A stretch of 64,000 nucleotides of DNA from JAIVJG01 sp964236735 (GCA_964236735.1 CAXSFM010000002.1:62001-126000); one strand, 5' to 3'; shown: positions 8,597-17,734, counted from the first letter of the stretch. Notes: generated from the letters alone by a model not told the origin. Numbers and translations: made by a program.

Positions 8597-9742
8597 TTAA
8601 CCGCCGCCGCCGGTCGTCGTCTTCTGCGGATTCTTCGGCTGGCCGAGCGTGCGGCGCGCGGCTGCGGCGTCCATCTGGCGACCCGTGCGCGCGTAGAGCG
8701 CCATCAGGCGTTCGAGGATGGCGGAGGCGTCGGGCTGGATGCGAAGCGCGGCCTCGTAATGCTTGATGGCATCATTGTCGCGCCCGCGATCCGAGAGGAC
8801 TTCGGCGAGCTTGAGATGCGCGTCGTATTCGCCGCCGACGCGCGTGAAATTCTTGAAGGCGTCGTCATACTTGCCAACGCTCGCTTGCACGATGCCGAGA
8901 CTGTTAAGGACGGTTGGCGTGTTCGGTATCAAACGGTCAGCCTGTTTCAGACGTTTGAGAGCGTCGCGATAGTTGTTGTTAAGGTAAAGCGAGTAGCCGT
9001 AGTTGCTCAACACGACGCCGTCGCGCGGCGAAATTGAGAGAGCGCGCCCGTAGGCTTCGGCGGCCTGCGTGTGCCAGCCGCGACGGTCGTAGGCGAGGCC
9101 GAGCAGATTATTCGCTTCGACGAGTTCGGGGCCGATAGAGGCGGCGACGGAAAGCTCTGCGATGGCTTCATTGAGATAGCCGTGTTCGAGGAGGGCGCGG
9201 CCCTGCGAGAGCGGGTCTTTCCCGATGCCTTCGATGATGGGGATGAACATGCTCTGCGGCGTCGTCAACTCGCCCGTCGCACCGGGACGCACGATGCGCG
9301 TCGCTTCCGTCGGCTGATTGTGATTATTTTTCGCGGCCTCGACATCATGCGGCGCGGCGTTCCGTTTCGATTTTTGCTTCTCCGGCTTTTCTTTCTTTTC
9401 GACAACGGCGGGCGTGTTCACCGTCGTGGCGGCAACAGCAGCGGCGGCGGCGGAAGTCGCATTCTCGTCGCGCACGGTTTCTTTCTTGGCCGCTTCTGTC
9501 TTCTTGTTTTTGCTGCCTCCGCCGAACAACTTCCCGATGGCGCGGAAAGGCGCGGAGAGCGCGCGGCCAAACGCGCTATCGTTGAGCGGCTGCGTGTCGC
9601 CTGCCGACGATGAAGGCGCGCTCACGTATTGCTCGCCCGTTGTTTCGTCAAAGAGCGTGCGACCCTGTACGCTGAAGGGCGCAGCAGTCCCCACAATTAA
9701 AAGCAGGGCGAGGATGATTGAAGTAAGACTGCGCCTGGACAT
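8597..9742 (-). CDS. Exported TPR-repeat protein, 381 aa
   Basis: The ATG at 9742 has AAGGAG eight bases upstream and begins MSRRSLTSIILALLLIVG, a clear signal peptide or N-terminal anchor. This start is better than the one twenty codons upstream. Residues about 50-160 are charged, low-complexity and lysine-rich. Residues about 190-370 carry consecutive tetratricopeptide repeats with the usual Gly/Ala/Pro spacing (for example LLGLAYDRRGWHTQAAEAYGRA). TPR arrays bind partner proteins, so an assembly or scaffold role in the envelope is likely, but no partner is visible. The short C-terminus ends in a glycine run. Confidence 0.8.
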   Translation of the reverse strand: MSRRSLTSIILALLLIVGTAAPFSVQGRTLFDETTGEQYVSAPSSSAGDTQPLNDSAFGRALSAPFRAIGKLFGGGSKNKKTEAAKKETVRDENATSAAAAAVAATTVNTPAVVEKKEKPEKQKSKRNAAPHDVEAAKNNHNQPTEATRIVRPGATGELTTPQSMFIPIIEGIGKDPLSQGRALLEHGYLNEAIAELSVAASIGPELVEANNLLGLAYDRRGWHTQAAEAYGRALSISPRDGVVLSNYGYSLYLNNNYRDALKRLKQADRLIPNTPTVLNSLGIVQASVGKYDDAFKNFTRVGGEYDAHLKLAEVLSDRGRDNDAIKHYEAALRIQPDASAILERLMALYARTGRQMDAAAARRTLGQPKNPQKTTTGGGG

Positions 9743-9882
9743 CACGTAACTCCTTGTGGCCTCATGCACTGGGATTCTTTGGTTGATGAACTTAACGGGC
9801 ATCCCCGGTGAGCGGATGGATTATAGAACACCCCCGCTCGTTATTAAACCTGTGCGGCGCAGAGAGGCGCATGACAGATGAA

Positions 9883-9927
9883 AAAAGAGCGACGCGGCGA
9901 GTATCACGCTCGCCGCGTCGCTCTTTT
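9883..9927 (-). terminator. Intrinsic terminator after the PEP-CTERM gene
   Basis: A 19-bp perfect stem (9883-9901 with 9909-9927) with a 7-base loop carries four A at one end and four T at the other. It lies 25 bases past the stop of the minus-strand PEP-CTERM gene and could work in both directions. Confidence 0.85.
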
Positions 9928-9951
9928 GACTAATTGTGCCTGAGTCTCAGT

Positions 9952-10620
9952 TTAGGCTTGGGCTTTCTGCTGGCGCTGCCGGCGGCGACGATAGTAGAGA
10001 CCGGCGAGGCCTGTGCCGAGCAGAGTCATCGTGGCCGGTTCGGGGACGGGAGCATTCGCCGTCGTGATTTCAAACATGATGCCATCGTTGAAGAAGTGGC
10101 AATCGGGGTCGAAGCCGAGCGCGAAGCGTCCGTCGTTCGAGATGTAGGCCATCAACGCCTGCATCTGCGCGGCGGTGAAATCATAGACGAAGTTCGTCGG
10201 CGTCGTCGTGAAATCGTGTTGCGTGAGGAACGTGTCCGCCGTGCCCGACGCGAGCAGCCAGTCGCTGCGGCTGTGATAGCGCGGGTCAACGAAGTCGTCG
10301 CGAATGTCTGTCACGGGCGTGGTGTTGGTCGGATCGTCTATAAACGACGCGACGCCGGCGGACTTCGCCGAGTCGAGCAGGTGGATGAACAGACGGTTGG
10401 CGTTGCTGTCCCAGTTGCGGATGTTTTTGATCGTGATTTTCGCGCCCGTGATGACCTTGCCGCCCAGGTTAACGTTGTCAACGCGCCACGTATAGATGCT
10501 GTGGTGATCGAGATCGTTAAGGTCTGTGGGCGACGGCTGAAACGTCAGGGTGTCGGCGCGCGTCGCGACCGGGAGGCCGAGGACAAAGAGTATGGCAAGA
10601 GAGACGAGTAACTTCTTCAC
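9952..10620 (-). CDS. PEP-CTERM sorting domain protein
   Basis: This is a secreted protein of about 222 residues. The GTG start at 10620 has GGAGG a few bases upstream; the TTG six codons further up lacks a site. A signal peptide (VKKLLVSLAILFVLGLP) is followed by a beta-rich body. A C-terminal PEP-CTERM signal comprises PVPEPATMTLLGTGLAG, a hydrophobic segment and the cluster RRRRQ. Such proteins are processed and anchored or released by an exosortase, which must be encoded elsewhere. They are common in biofilm-forming Gram-negative bacteria. The body has no recognised enzymatic motif. The gene stands alone between a terminator and the catabolic operon. Confidence 0.9.
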   Translation of the reverse strand: MKKLLVSLAILFVLGLPVATRADTLTFQPSPTDLNDLDHHSIYTWRVDNVNLGGKVITGAKITIKNIRNWDSNANRLFIHLLDSAKSAGVASFIDDPTNTTPVTDIRDDFVDPRYHSRSDWLLASGTADTFLTQHDFTTTPTNFVYDFTAAQMQALMAYISNDGRFALGFDPDCHFFNDGIMFEITTANAPVPEPATMTLLGTGLAGLYYRRRRQRQQKAQA

Positions 10621-10823
10621 GGGGTAATCCTCCGTCAACTGTGTTCGTTTAGAATCTGCGGAAACAACATGGGGAGAGTTTGTCCCCGGGTCATTCGCTT
10701 ACCGGATGAATAAATGATGAGTGGCGCGGTTTTTCCAGAATGACGGTGAATTGTTGAGAGAATAGAGTTGATGAATATCGTCAATCACCATCGAATAACG
10801 ACCAGCCATCACGTCACGCTCGC

Positions 10824-11237
10824 TTATTCGACGCTTCGCGCAAAAGCCTGACGATACTTGTCGGGAATCGGCACGGCGCGACGCTCGTCCACATCCATCG
10901 CCACCGCCACAATCTGTGCTGTCGCGCATAGCATTCCATCACTCGCACGCCTGAGCCGGTACTCGAACGTCGCCGAACTGTCGCCCACACGCGAGACAAA
11001 GACTTCGACTTCCGCCACATCGCCATAGACGAGCGGGGCGAAGAACTCCGCGCGCACATTCACCGTCGGAAAGCCGAGACGCTCATCCGCCAGCAGCCTG
11101 TCGTAACTGACTCCGCACCGCGCCGCAAAAAATTCTTCCATCGCGACATGGCAATAGTGAAAGAGGTTTGGGTAATAGACGAACCCCGCCGGGTCTGTCT
11201 CGCCGAAGCGGACGGGAATGAGCGTGGAGAAAGACAT
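10824..11237 (-). CDS. 4-hydroxybenzoyl-CoA thioesterase-like hotdog protein
   Basis: This 137-residue single-hotdog acyl-CoA thioesterase has the N-terminal signature ETDPAGFVYYPN. The Asp is the expected catalytic residue of the 4-hydroxybenzoyl-CoA thioesterase group, and the length is typical. The ATG at 11237 was chosen because the 26 codons upstream only translate a heptad hairpin. It lies directly after the aryl-CoA ligase gene in the same direction. It probably releases CoA from stalled or dead-end aromatic or ring-opened thioesters, protecting the CoA pool of the pathway. A direct catabolic hydrolysis step is also possible. Confidence 0.88.
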   Translation of the reverse strand: MSFSTLIPVRFGETDPAGFVYYPNLFHYCHVAMEEFFAARCGVSYDRLLADERLGFPTVNVRAEFFAPLVYGDVAEVEVFVSRVGDSSATFEYRLRRASDGMLCATAQIVAVAMDVDERRAVPIPDKYRQAFARSVE

Positions 11238-11251
11238 ACGGGATGAAGACT

Positions 11252-11330
11252 GTGATAAGTGATAAGTGACAAGTGATAAGAGAAGAAACGCCTTTTCTTT
11301 CTCATCACTTATCACTCATCACTCATCACT
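11252..11330. repeat. Heptad hairpin, GTGATAA family, between thioesterase and ligase
   Basis: Units GTGATAA, GTGATAA, GTGACAA, GTGATAA face a complementary array CTCATCACTTATCAC and related units. The TGA stop of the minus-strand ligase lies inside the right arm, so the last ligase residues (GSDE) are encoded by the element. Confidence 0.92.
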
Positions 11331-12869
11331 GCCTTTCAGCTTTCTGCGATCAATTTTGCCGCGGTCGTTTTTCGGGAGCGACGCGACGAACTCGATCCAG
11401 CGTGGATATTTGTAGAGCGCGAGGCGGGATTTGACGAAGCCTTTGATGTCTTGCGCGAGTTCGTCGCTCGCCGCGTGTCCTTCGCGCAGCACGATGAAGG
11501 CTTTGGGTTTGATGAGTTGGTCACCCGCGTCGTGTGCGACGATGACGGCCTCTCTCACGGCGTGATGTTGCAGCAGGCAATTCTCGATCTCGGCGGGCGC
11601 GACGAAGACGCCGGAAACTTTCAGCATGTCGTCTGTGCGTCCGTGATACCAGTAATAGCCATCCGCATCAACATGAAACTGATCGCCTGTAGTGCATGAG
11701 TCGCCGGCGAAAGTCTCTTTGGATTTTTCATGTGCCTGCCAGTAACACAACGCCGCCGAGTCGCCACGAACGCGAAGCGTGCCCATTTCGCCGACGGGCA
11801 CGACGCGACCCGCAGCGTCCACCACTTCCGCCTCATAGCCTTCAACGATGCGACCGAGACTGCCCGGCTTCACGTCACCCGGACGGTTCGTGATGTAGAT
11901 ATGAAACATCTCCGCCGAGCCGATACCGTCGAGAATTTCCACGCCGAACGTCTCCATCCAGCGCCGGTACAATTCGACGGGCAAGGCTTCTCCCGCCGAC
12001 AGGCACATGCGAAGCGAAGACACGTCGCGCGCGCGCGCATTCTCAAGATTGAGCATTGAGTTAATCATCGTCGGCACGCTCGTCAGAATCGTCGGACGGA
12101 AGCGTTCGATCATTTCAAACATCTTTTCCGGCGTCGAGCGTTCGGAGAAGAGAGCCGTCGCGCCGCCCGTCGCGAAAGGGAAAAGCAAGTTCGTGCCCGT
12201 CGCGTAGCCGAAGAAAAGCTTCGGCACGGAGACCGTCACGTCCATCTCATTCATGCCGAGCACGCGCTTCGCATAGCATTCGGTGTTGTAGGGCAAATCG
12301 TGTTGCAGGTGTACCGCGCCCTTCGGATGCCCGGTCGAGCCGGAGGTGAAAAGCCAGATGGCGATGTCGTCGCGATGCGTGTCGGCGGGCGTCAACTCAT
12401 CCGTTTGCGCGTCCAACGCTTCGGCGAACGAGTGAAACTCTCCGCGCTCTTTGCCGACGACGAGCACGCTTTCCAAGTGTCGCGCGCCCTGCGCCGCCTC
12501 CGTGAAATTTTCGAGCAGCGATTCGTGGATGACGGCGATGCGCGCCCGCGTATATTCGAGATAGTATTTATAATCCACAGCGGGCAAGAGCGGGTTGACC
12601 ATCGTGATAACCGCCCCGATGCGGCTCGTGCCGAACCACGTCCACACGAATTCAGGGCAATCGGGCAGCACGATCAGCACGCGGTCTTCGGCGCGCACTC
12701 CCAACTCGCGCAGAGCGTTGCCCGCGCGATTCGACAGACGCACGGCATCGCCGTAAGTGTACGTCTCATCCTGAAAGTAGAGACATGTTTTATCCGCGCG
12801 CCCTTCCTCTACGTTGTGGTAGAGAAAATAGTCGCTCATGTTGAAGCGTTCTGGGAACTCAATGTCCAT
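11319..12869 (-). CDS. Benzoate / 2-aminobenzoate-CoA ligase family protein
   Basis: This 516-residue acyl-adenylate-forming enzyme activates an aromatic acid with ATP and CoA in the cytosol. The adenylation signature FTSGSTGHPKG is near 175. The substrate-pocket region PKLFFGYATG and the hinge or C-terminal motifs YWYHGRTDDMLKVSG and PKNDRGKIDRRKL are all intact. The sequence follows the benzoate-CoA ligase family rather than fatty-acid ligases. With tryptophan dioxygenase and kynureninase nearby, anthranilate is the most likely substrate, giving 2-aminobenzoyl-CoA. Benzoate is equally compatible with BoxB/BoxC further along. The last residues come from a heptad hairpin. The start is three bases past the stop of an unrelated AT-rich gene. 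Confidence 0.9.
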   Translation of the reverse strand: MDIEFPERFNMSDYFLYHNVEEGRADKTCLYFQDETYTYGDAVRLSNRAGNALRELGVRAEDRVLIVLPDCPEFVWTWFGTSRIGAVITMVNPLLPAVDYKYYLEYTRARIAVIHESLLENFTEAAQGARHLESVLVVGKERGEFHSFAEALDAQTDELTPADTHRDDIAIWLFTSGSTGHPKGAVHLQHDLPYNTECYAKRVLGMNEMDVTVSVPKLFFGYATGTNLLFPFATGGATALFSERSTPEKMFEMIERFRPTILTSVPTMINSMLNLENARARDVSSLRMCLSAGEALPVELYRRWMETFGVEILDGIGSAEMFHIYITNRPGDVKPGSLGRIVEGYEAEVVDAAGRVVPVGEMGTLRVRGDSAALCYWQAHEKSKETFAGDSCTTGDQFHVDADGYYWYHGRTDDMLKVSGVFVAPAEIENCLLQHHAVREAVIVAHDAGDQLIKPKAFIVLREGHAASDELAQDIKGFVKSRLALYKYPRWIEFVASLPKNDRGKIDRRKLKGSDE

Positions 12870-12872
12870 TGT

Positions 12873-13670
12873 TCAAGTAATCTTCTTAAGAGCTAGTGAT
12901 GTCTCGCCTGCATTAATCAACATTTCATACTCGAATAGCTCAATGTCGGGATGGCTGATTATCGATGTTCGTAATTTATCTACACTGCGAGCGATGATGA
13001 TGCCTCTAACCTTTTGATGAGATGCAGCAAATTCACTCTTTATTCCCTCCATATAACGCTGTAACTGCGTAAGTGCCGCAGACGATGCATCATCTCTCTT
13101 AAGTTCTATTGCCACAAAATCTCCTTCTCTGTCTATACAAAGAAAATCTACAAAGCCCGCATTGCCGATCTTGCAGCGAATTCCTGATTTGCCATTCCAT
13201 AGCTGAAGCCCAACTTCGACCTTTTCAAGATTTGTTTCCAAATAATGTTCGAGCTTTTCTTCGTAATCAACTTTCTTCTCTCTTTCATTCCGCTTTCTTC
13301 GTTCTGCGATAAGATTGGCTTTAGCTTTAACAGCGTTCGATGACTGATGACTCTTAAAAAATATTGAATCGCTGTCTTGTAGCAACTTCACAAATTCCGG
13401 CCTTCCTGAGAGCGAAAGCTGAGATGACCTTATCGAACTTATGTTGGCTAATACAAAGAGATCATCTTGGGGGTAGGATTTAGGAGAATTAATGTTACGA
13501 CAAGGATAGTTAGTAGTCCTCTTTAATAAATGCTCGATGATGTTTTTAGGTGTCTTGTTAGTTCTACTCTTAACCCACGAGATCATATCTTTGGCAGTGA
13601 AAGTAGTCTCGTAATCGGGCAACTTGGCATTGATGAAGTCATGGAAGTAATTGAGATATTCATCTCCCAT
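12873..13670 (-). CDS. NucS/DUF91-like PD-(D/E)XK nuclease domain protein
   Basis: The protein has 265 residues. The C-terminal half has a PD-(D/E)XK nuclease pattern: GFVDFLCIDREGDFVAIELKR, in which the VD acid and the E-x-K pair are the expected catalytic residues, then LTQLQRYMEGI as in NucS/DUF91 proteins. The N-terminal half is helical and has no family I recognise. GAGG lies nine bases before the ATG. The base composition is clearly richer in A and T than all neighbours, pointing to recent transfer. It sits between the aryl-CoA ligase and tryptophan dioxygenase genes with tight spacing, so it interrupts the catabolic operon. A DNA repair or defence nuclease is more likely than a metabolic role. 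Confidence 0.75.
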   Translation of the reverse strand: MGDEYLNYFHDFINAKLPDYETTFTAKDMISWVKSRTNKTPKNIIEHLLKRTTNYPCRNINSPKSYPQDDLFVLANISSIRSSQLSLSGRPEFVKLLQDSDSIFFKSHQSSNAVKAKANLIAERRKRNEREKKVDYEEKLEHYLETNLEKVEVGLQLWNGKSGIRCKIGNAGFVDFLCIDREGDFVAIELKRDDASSAALTQLQRYMEGIKSEFAASHQKVRGIIIARSVDKLRTSIISHPDIELFEYEMLINAGETSLALKKIT

Positions 13671-13712
13671 ATTGCTAATCCTCTTTTAGTTGCAGATTTG
13701 TTTGATAGACGG

Positions 13713-14582
13713 TTAGTCGCCAGTTTTTTTAGCAAAGGGACAGCCCGCCGCGCCGCCGTGCTTCGTGTCGAGGTAGGTGCGCGCTTCCCAGAGTTCGGGG
13801 AAGAACTTTTTGTCGAGCGTCGTTCTTAAATAGCCGACGCCCTCCGAGCCGCCCGTCCCGCGCTTCGTGCCCACCATGCGCTCGACCATCTTGACGTGGT
13901 GCGTGCGCCATAGCGAAAAATATTCGTCGTGCGCGATGAGACTTTCCGCGAGTTGAAATTCTTCGTATCGTTCCTCGAAGTGCGTGATGACTTCGAGCAC
14001 GGCGCGCGTGCGCTGGCCGTATGCTTTGCGGCGCGCGTCTTCCGAAAGCGATGCATCGTCGGGCGGCGCGTCCAGCCCGCGACGGCGGAGCAGCGCGTAG
14101 AATGCTTCTGAGAGCGTCGGAGCGTCGAAGCGCGTTTGCAGGCGCGCGTGCGCGAACTCGTCTTCACGAAAGGCGCGCAGAATTCCATCGTCCTTGAGTC
14201 CCGATGCGAATTCGATTTCACGAAACTGCATGGACTGAAAACCGCTCGCGGGATTCAACTCGTCGCGAAAACCGAGAAAACTCATCGGCGTCATTGTCTC
14301 TAAAATGTGTATCTGCTGGATGAGAAGTTTCTCGATTTCAACCACACGGACAAGCGCGCGCGATGCGACCGGCGCGCGGTCTTCACTCATCGCCGCGACG
14401 CTCGCGTCAATCTCGTGCAGCATCTGCTTGAACCACAATTCATACGCCTGATGAATCGTGATGAAGAGTAATTCGTCGTGATGCGCCGGGTCAGACAGAC
14501 ACTCCTGCAATCCGATCAAATCGGCCACGCGCAAATATTTGTTATATGAGAGCGGCGCGCTCGCGCCATATTCTTTAGACAT
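13713..14582 (-). CDS. kynA: Tryptophan 2,3-dioxygenase
   Basis: The 289-residue haem enzyme opens the indole ring of tryptophan with O2 to give N-formylkynurenine. The family signatures are present: FITIHQAYELWFKQMLHE near 40, and the haem-ligand region THHVKMVERMVGTKRGTGGS with the proximal His, followed by GYLRTT and FPELWEART. The ATG at 14582 (MSKEYGASAP) was chosen because the upstream 32 codons translate a heptad hairpin. The length is usual for the bacterial family. It is co-directional with kynureninase upstream, which argues for the kynurenine pathway feeding anthranilate to the CoA ligase. No kynurenine formamidase gene is seen nearby. Confidence 0.95.
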   Translation of the reverse strand: MSKEYGASAPLSYNKYLRVADLIGLQECLSDPAHHDELLFITIHQAYELWFKQMLHEIDASVAAMSEDRAPVASRALVRVVEIEKLLIQQIHILETMTPMSFLGFRDELNPASGFQSMQFREIEFASGLKDDGILRAFREDEFAHARLQTRFDAPTLSEAFYALLRRRGLDAPPDDASLSEDARRKAYGQRTRAVLEVITHFEERYEEFQLAESLIAHDEYFSLWRTHHVKMVERMVGTKRGTGGSEGVGYLRTTLDKKFFPELWEARTYLDTKHGGAAGCPFAKKTGD

Positions 14583-14584
14583 AA

Positions 14585-14695
14585 GTGACGAGTGACAAGC
14601 AAAAAAAAGTGATAAGTGATAAGTGATGAGTGATGAGTTGAAGACTTCTTCTTGCTCGTCACTGCTTTTGTCCTTCACTCGTCACTCGTCACTGC
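14585..14695. repeat. Heptad hairpin, GTGATRA family, between kynA and kynU
   Basis: The left part has GTGACGA, GTGACAA, then GTGATAA, GTGATAA, GTGATGA, GTGATGA. The right part has the complement as CTCGTCACT units. CTTGCTC lies at the loop edge. The element abuts the kynureninase stop codon within three bases. Confidence 0.88.
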
Positions 14696-14697
14696 TT

Positions 14698-15894
14698 TCA
14701 AAACACTGCGCCGGCGGCTTCGTGCGCGGCATAAGCGCGCGTGTCGAGTATGTCGCGCATGGCTTGGACGACCGCGTCGAGTTCTTCGTCCTTCGTGTAA
14801 AAGTGCGGCGAGATGCGGACGCCCGCGCCGGGTCGGTAGTCCACGATGATTTCGCGGCGGATGAGTTCGCGCGTGACGGCGGCGGCGTGATCGGCGGCGA
14901 CGGTCAGCGTGCCTCCGCGTTGCGACGTGTCGCGCGGAGATGTGACGCGCAAGCCTGCCTCTTCGCACAACTCGAAAAGCCTCTGCGTCTGCCGGATACT
15001 CTTGGCGCGAATGCGCTCGACGCCGATCTCATTGATGATTTTGTAGCCGGACTCTGCGGCGTAGAGCGCAGGAATCGCTGGCGAGCCGTGCAGAAAGCGC
15101 GCCATGTTGCCGGCGTAAGCAATCGGCGCGTCCTCGAACGAGAAGGGCGAGGCGTGCGCCATCCAACCCGTGACCTTCGGCTCTAACTTTTGTTGCAGGC
15201 GCGGCGCGACGTAGAGATAACCCGCGCCGGGGCCGCCGCAGAGCCACTTGACCGAGCCGCCCGTCGCAAAGTCAACGTCCAAATCCGCGACGCTAAACGG
15301 CACTGTTCCGGCGGACTGGTACGTGTCGAGCACGACGAGCGCGCCGACTTCATGCGCGCGTTTCGTAATCGCAAGCGCGTCCTGCAAAAACGCGCTCTTG
15401 AATAAAACGTGCGAGAGCGGGACGAGCAAAGTCTCTTCGTCAATCGCCGCCAGCGTGCGTTCGAGCGAGACCGTGATGCCGTCGTCGGATTTTATCTTTT
15501 CGATGCGGAAACACCCGTCGCGCGCGTGCGCTTCATAGACGTACATGACGGAGGGAAATTCGAGTTCGGAATAGACGATCTTGTTGCGGCGCGTCTCCGG
15601 CGTCGTGTCGAAGCAAGAGAGGATAAGCGACTGGCAGATTGAAACGTTCTGGTGCATCGCGACCGTATCCGGCGCGGCTCCGATGATGCGCGCCACTTCG
15701 TCGCCGACCGTGAGCGGCATGTCCCACCAGCCTTCCGCCCACGCACGCACGCCGCGCGTCGCCCACACATCGGCGTAAGTTTGCACGCGCTCGAACGTCT
15801 GTCGCGGCATCGCGCCGAGACTGTGCGAGATGAGATACACGGCCTTGTCGAGAATCGGAAACTCGCCACGCCACTCTAAAAGCTCGTCCGTCAA
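14698..15894 (-). CDS. kynU: Kynureninase
   Basis: This is a PLP enzyme of about 398 residues that cleaves kynurenine to anthranilate and alanine. The cofactor lysine lies in TGGSVKWLCGGPGAGYLYV. The phosphate and ring contacts (HQNVSICQS, LDTYQSAGTVPF) and the C-terminal RISPHFYTKDEE fit the family. Two starts are possible: TTG at 15912, or TTG at 15894 with GAGGAGG eight bases upstream; I prefer the latter. It lies just upstream of tryptophan dioxygenase and is divergent from the old-yellow-enzyme gene. In this context it commits tryptophan to anthranilate rather than to NAD synthesis, since no nic or nad genes accompany it. Confidence 0.93.
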   Translation of the reverse strand: MTDELLEWRGEFPILDKAVYLISHSLGAMPRQTFERVQTYADVWATRGVRAWAEGWWDMPLTVGDEVARIIGAAPDTVAMHQNVSICQSLILSCFDTTPETRRNKIVYSELEFPSVMYVYEAHARDGCFRIEKIKSDDGITVSLERTLAAIDEETLLVPLSHVLFKSAFLQDALAITKRAHEVGALVVLDTYQSAGTVPFSVADLDVDFATGGSVKWLCGGPGAGYLYVAPRLQQKLEPKVTGWMAHASPFSFEDAPIAYAGNMARFLHGSPAIPALYAAESGYKIINEIGVERIRAKSIRQTQRLFELCEEAGLRVTSPRDTSQRGGTLTVAADHAAAVTRELIRREIIVDYRPGAGVRISPHFYTKDEELDAVVQAMRDILDTRAYAAHEAAGAVF

Positions 15895-16005
15895 AAGCTC
15901 TGGCCTCCTCAATCAAGATAAAGCTCAAGAAGTGATTGCGAGGGTCAGTATATTCGACGGCGCGGGGAACGTCTATCGAGTGAATTTGAGATGGCGGCGT
16001 CAATC

Positions 16006-16101
16006 TTCACCACAGAGGACACAGGGGGTTTCACAGAGAAAGAAGCGAGAACACACTATCTCCGTCTTTCCTCTGTGTTTCTCTGTGTCCTCTGTGGTGA
16101 A
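16006..16101. repeat. CACAGAGG-family inverted repeat, copy 2
   Basis: TTCACCACAGAGGACACAG at the left and CTGTGTCCTCTGTGGTGAA at the right form a long imperfect stem around an AT-richer loop. It lies in the divergent gap between kynU and the reductase gene (15895-16191), the only noteworthy structure there. Confidence 0.88.
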
Positions 16102-16191
16102 TCTCTAAAACATCATTGGACAGGATGCTCCGGTGCATACGCTCGTCTAAAACTGCTACACTCGCCCGCGCTCAAGAGACTCCAAATTTAT

Positions 16192-17700
16192 ATGTGGCAT
16201 CACGAACATCCGATTCGACACGACATCCCTGAGACGCGCTGGCCGAACGCGGAAGAGGCCGCCGCGTCGCTTCTTTTTCAACCGCTTGCAGTTGGCGCGT
16301 TGACGCTTGAAAGCCGGACGTGGGTTCCGGCGATGGTTCCGTGGCGCGCGACCGATGATGGTTTCGTGACGCGCGAAAATCTCGACTGGTACGCGCGCTT
16401 CGCCGCCGGGCGTCCGGGCGCGATTGTGGTCGAAGCGACCGGCGTGCGCGACATTCCTTCGGGGCCGCTCTTGAGAATCGGCCACGAACGCTTCGTGCCG
16501 GGCTTGCGCGAATTGGTCGAGACAGTCCGCCGCGCAAGCGCAGGCCACACGCGCCTCTTCATACAGATTATTGATTTTCTCTCCGTCAAGCGTCGCCCCG
16601 ACAAGGCGAAATTCTTCGAGCGTTTCCTGATGCTAAATTCGCGACATCGCCGCGCGCTTGCCGACTCAACCGGAGACGCGCGTTGGCTCGATGCAGAAGA
16701 TGGAGACGTGCGTGCGTTTCTCACAAACGCGCCAGAGGAAATGCTCTTTGTCGTGCTCGACGAGCGCGAGCTTGAATCGCTTCGCTTCGGCTATCGCGAG
16801 CGCGTCACGGACACGCACCTCGAACACATACGCGAATTGTCGCGCGTGCTGCCCACTATGTTTGCCGACGCTGCCGGGCGCGCGCGCGAAGCGGGCTTCG
16901 ATGGCGTGGAACTGCACTACGCGCACGCCTACACGATGGCGTCATTTTTGAGCGCGCGAAATTCTCGCGCGGATGGTTACGGCGGCGCGCTGGAAAATCG
17001 CGTTCGTCTGCCGCTCGAAGTTTACAGGGCGGTGCGCGAGCGCGTCGGGCGCGATTACGCCGTCGGCGTGCGCTTCCTCGCGGATGAAGTGATTGAGGGC
17101 GGAAGCCGTATCGCCGACGCAGTCTATTTTGGCAAAGAGTTCGCGCGCGCCGGTTTCGATTATCTTTCGATCTCGAAGGGCGGCAAGTTCGAGGACGCGA
17201 GGCCGCCGAAAATCGGGCAGGCCGTCTATCCTTACACCGGTCGCAGCGGCTACGAATGTATGCCGACGGTGATGTCGGACGCGCGCGGCCCCTTCGGGCG
17301 CAACGTCCCGCTCGTCGCACAGATCAAGCGCGCGGTGAATGACGCAGGCTTTCACACGCCCATCGTCGCGGCGGGCGGCATCAACAATTTCGAGCAGGCG
17401 GAAGCCATCCTTCAACAGGGCGAGGCCGACATCATCGGCGCAGCCAGACAAGCGCTCGCCGACCCTGACTGGTTTTTGAAAGTGAAACTCGGACGGGGCG
17501 AAGAGGTGCGCCGTTGCACGTTCACTAATTACTGCGAAGGCTTGGATCAGACGCACAAGCAGGTGACGTGCAAACTGTGGGATCGCGCAGGACTCGACGA
17601 GCCGGGCGTCTCTTTAAGCAACGACGGACGACGACGCTTGCTCGCGCCGTTGTGGAAAGAAAGCGAGGGTACAGGGGACGGGGAACAGGAAACGGAGTAA
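16192..17700 (+). CDS. Old-yellow-enzyme reductase, like the C-terminal half of 2-aminobenzoyl-CoA monooxygenase/reductase
   Basis: This 502-residue FMN-binding TIM-barrel protein belongs to the NADH:flavin oxidoreductase family. It shows the barrel motif GFDGVELHYAHAYTMASFLSARNSR, followed by GGALENRVRLPLEV and the C-terminal phosphate-binding strand VAAGGINNFEQAE plus DIIGAARQALADPDW. The start at 16192 avoids the repeat-derived upstream frame. In Azoarcus evansii a similar domain is fused behind a FAD monooxygenase and reduces the hydroxylated 2-aminobenzoyl-CoA ring. Here it is a separate gene converging on the monooxygenase gene with only 34 bases between them. It is the sole plus-strand gene of the island. 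A role in dearomatising the CoA ester is the best proposal. Confidence 0.82.
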   Translation: MWHHEHPIRHDIPETRWPNAEEAAASLLFQPLAVGALTLESRTWVPAMVPWRATDDGFVTRENLDWYARFAAGRPGAIVVEATGVRDIPSGPLLRIGHERFVPGLRELVETVRRASAGHTRLFIQIIDFLSVKRRPDKAKFFERFLMLNSRHRRALADSTGDARWLDAEDGDVRAFLTNAPEEMLFVVLDERELESLRFGYRERVTDTHLEHIRELSRVLPTMFADAAGRAREAGFDGVELHYAHAYTMASFLSARNSRADGYGGALENRVRLPLEVYRAVRERVGRDYAVGVRFLADEVIEGGSRIADAVYFGKEFARAGFDYLSISKGGKFEDARPPKIGQAVYPYTGRSGYECMPTVMSDARGPFGRNVPLVAQIKRAVNDAGFHTPIVAAGGINNFEQAEAILQQGEADIIGAARQALADPDWFLKVKLGRGEEVRRCTFTNYCEGLDQTHKQVTCKLWDRAGLDEPGVSLSNDGRRRLLAPLWKESEGTGDGEQETE

Positions 17701-17734
17701 GGTATCGCAATGCGGGCGGAGCGAGTTCTGTCTT

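Noticed and set aside
12873..13670. Part of a restriction-modification system
   Set aside because: No methyltransferase or specificity gene accompanies the nuclease-like gene, so only a lone nuclease can be supported.
14583..14678. N-terminal extensions of kynA and other genes across heptad repeats
   Set aside because: They encode phrases such as SLITYHLS that only translate the repeat. The family start (MSKEYGASAP for kynA) lies after the element.
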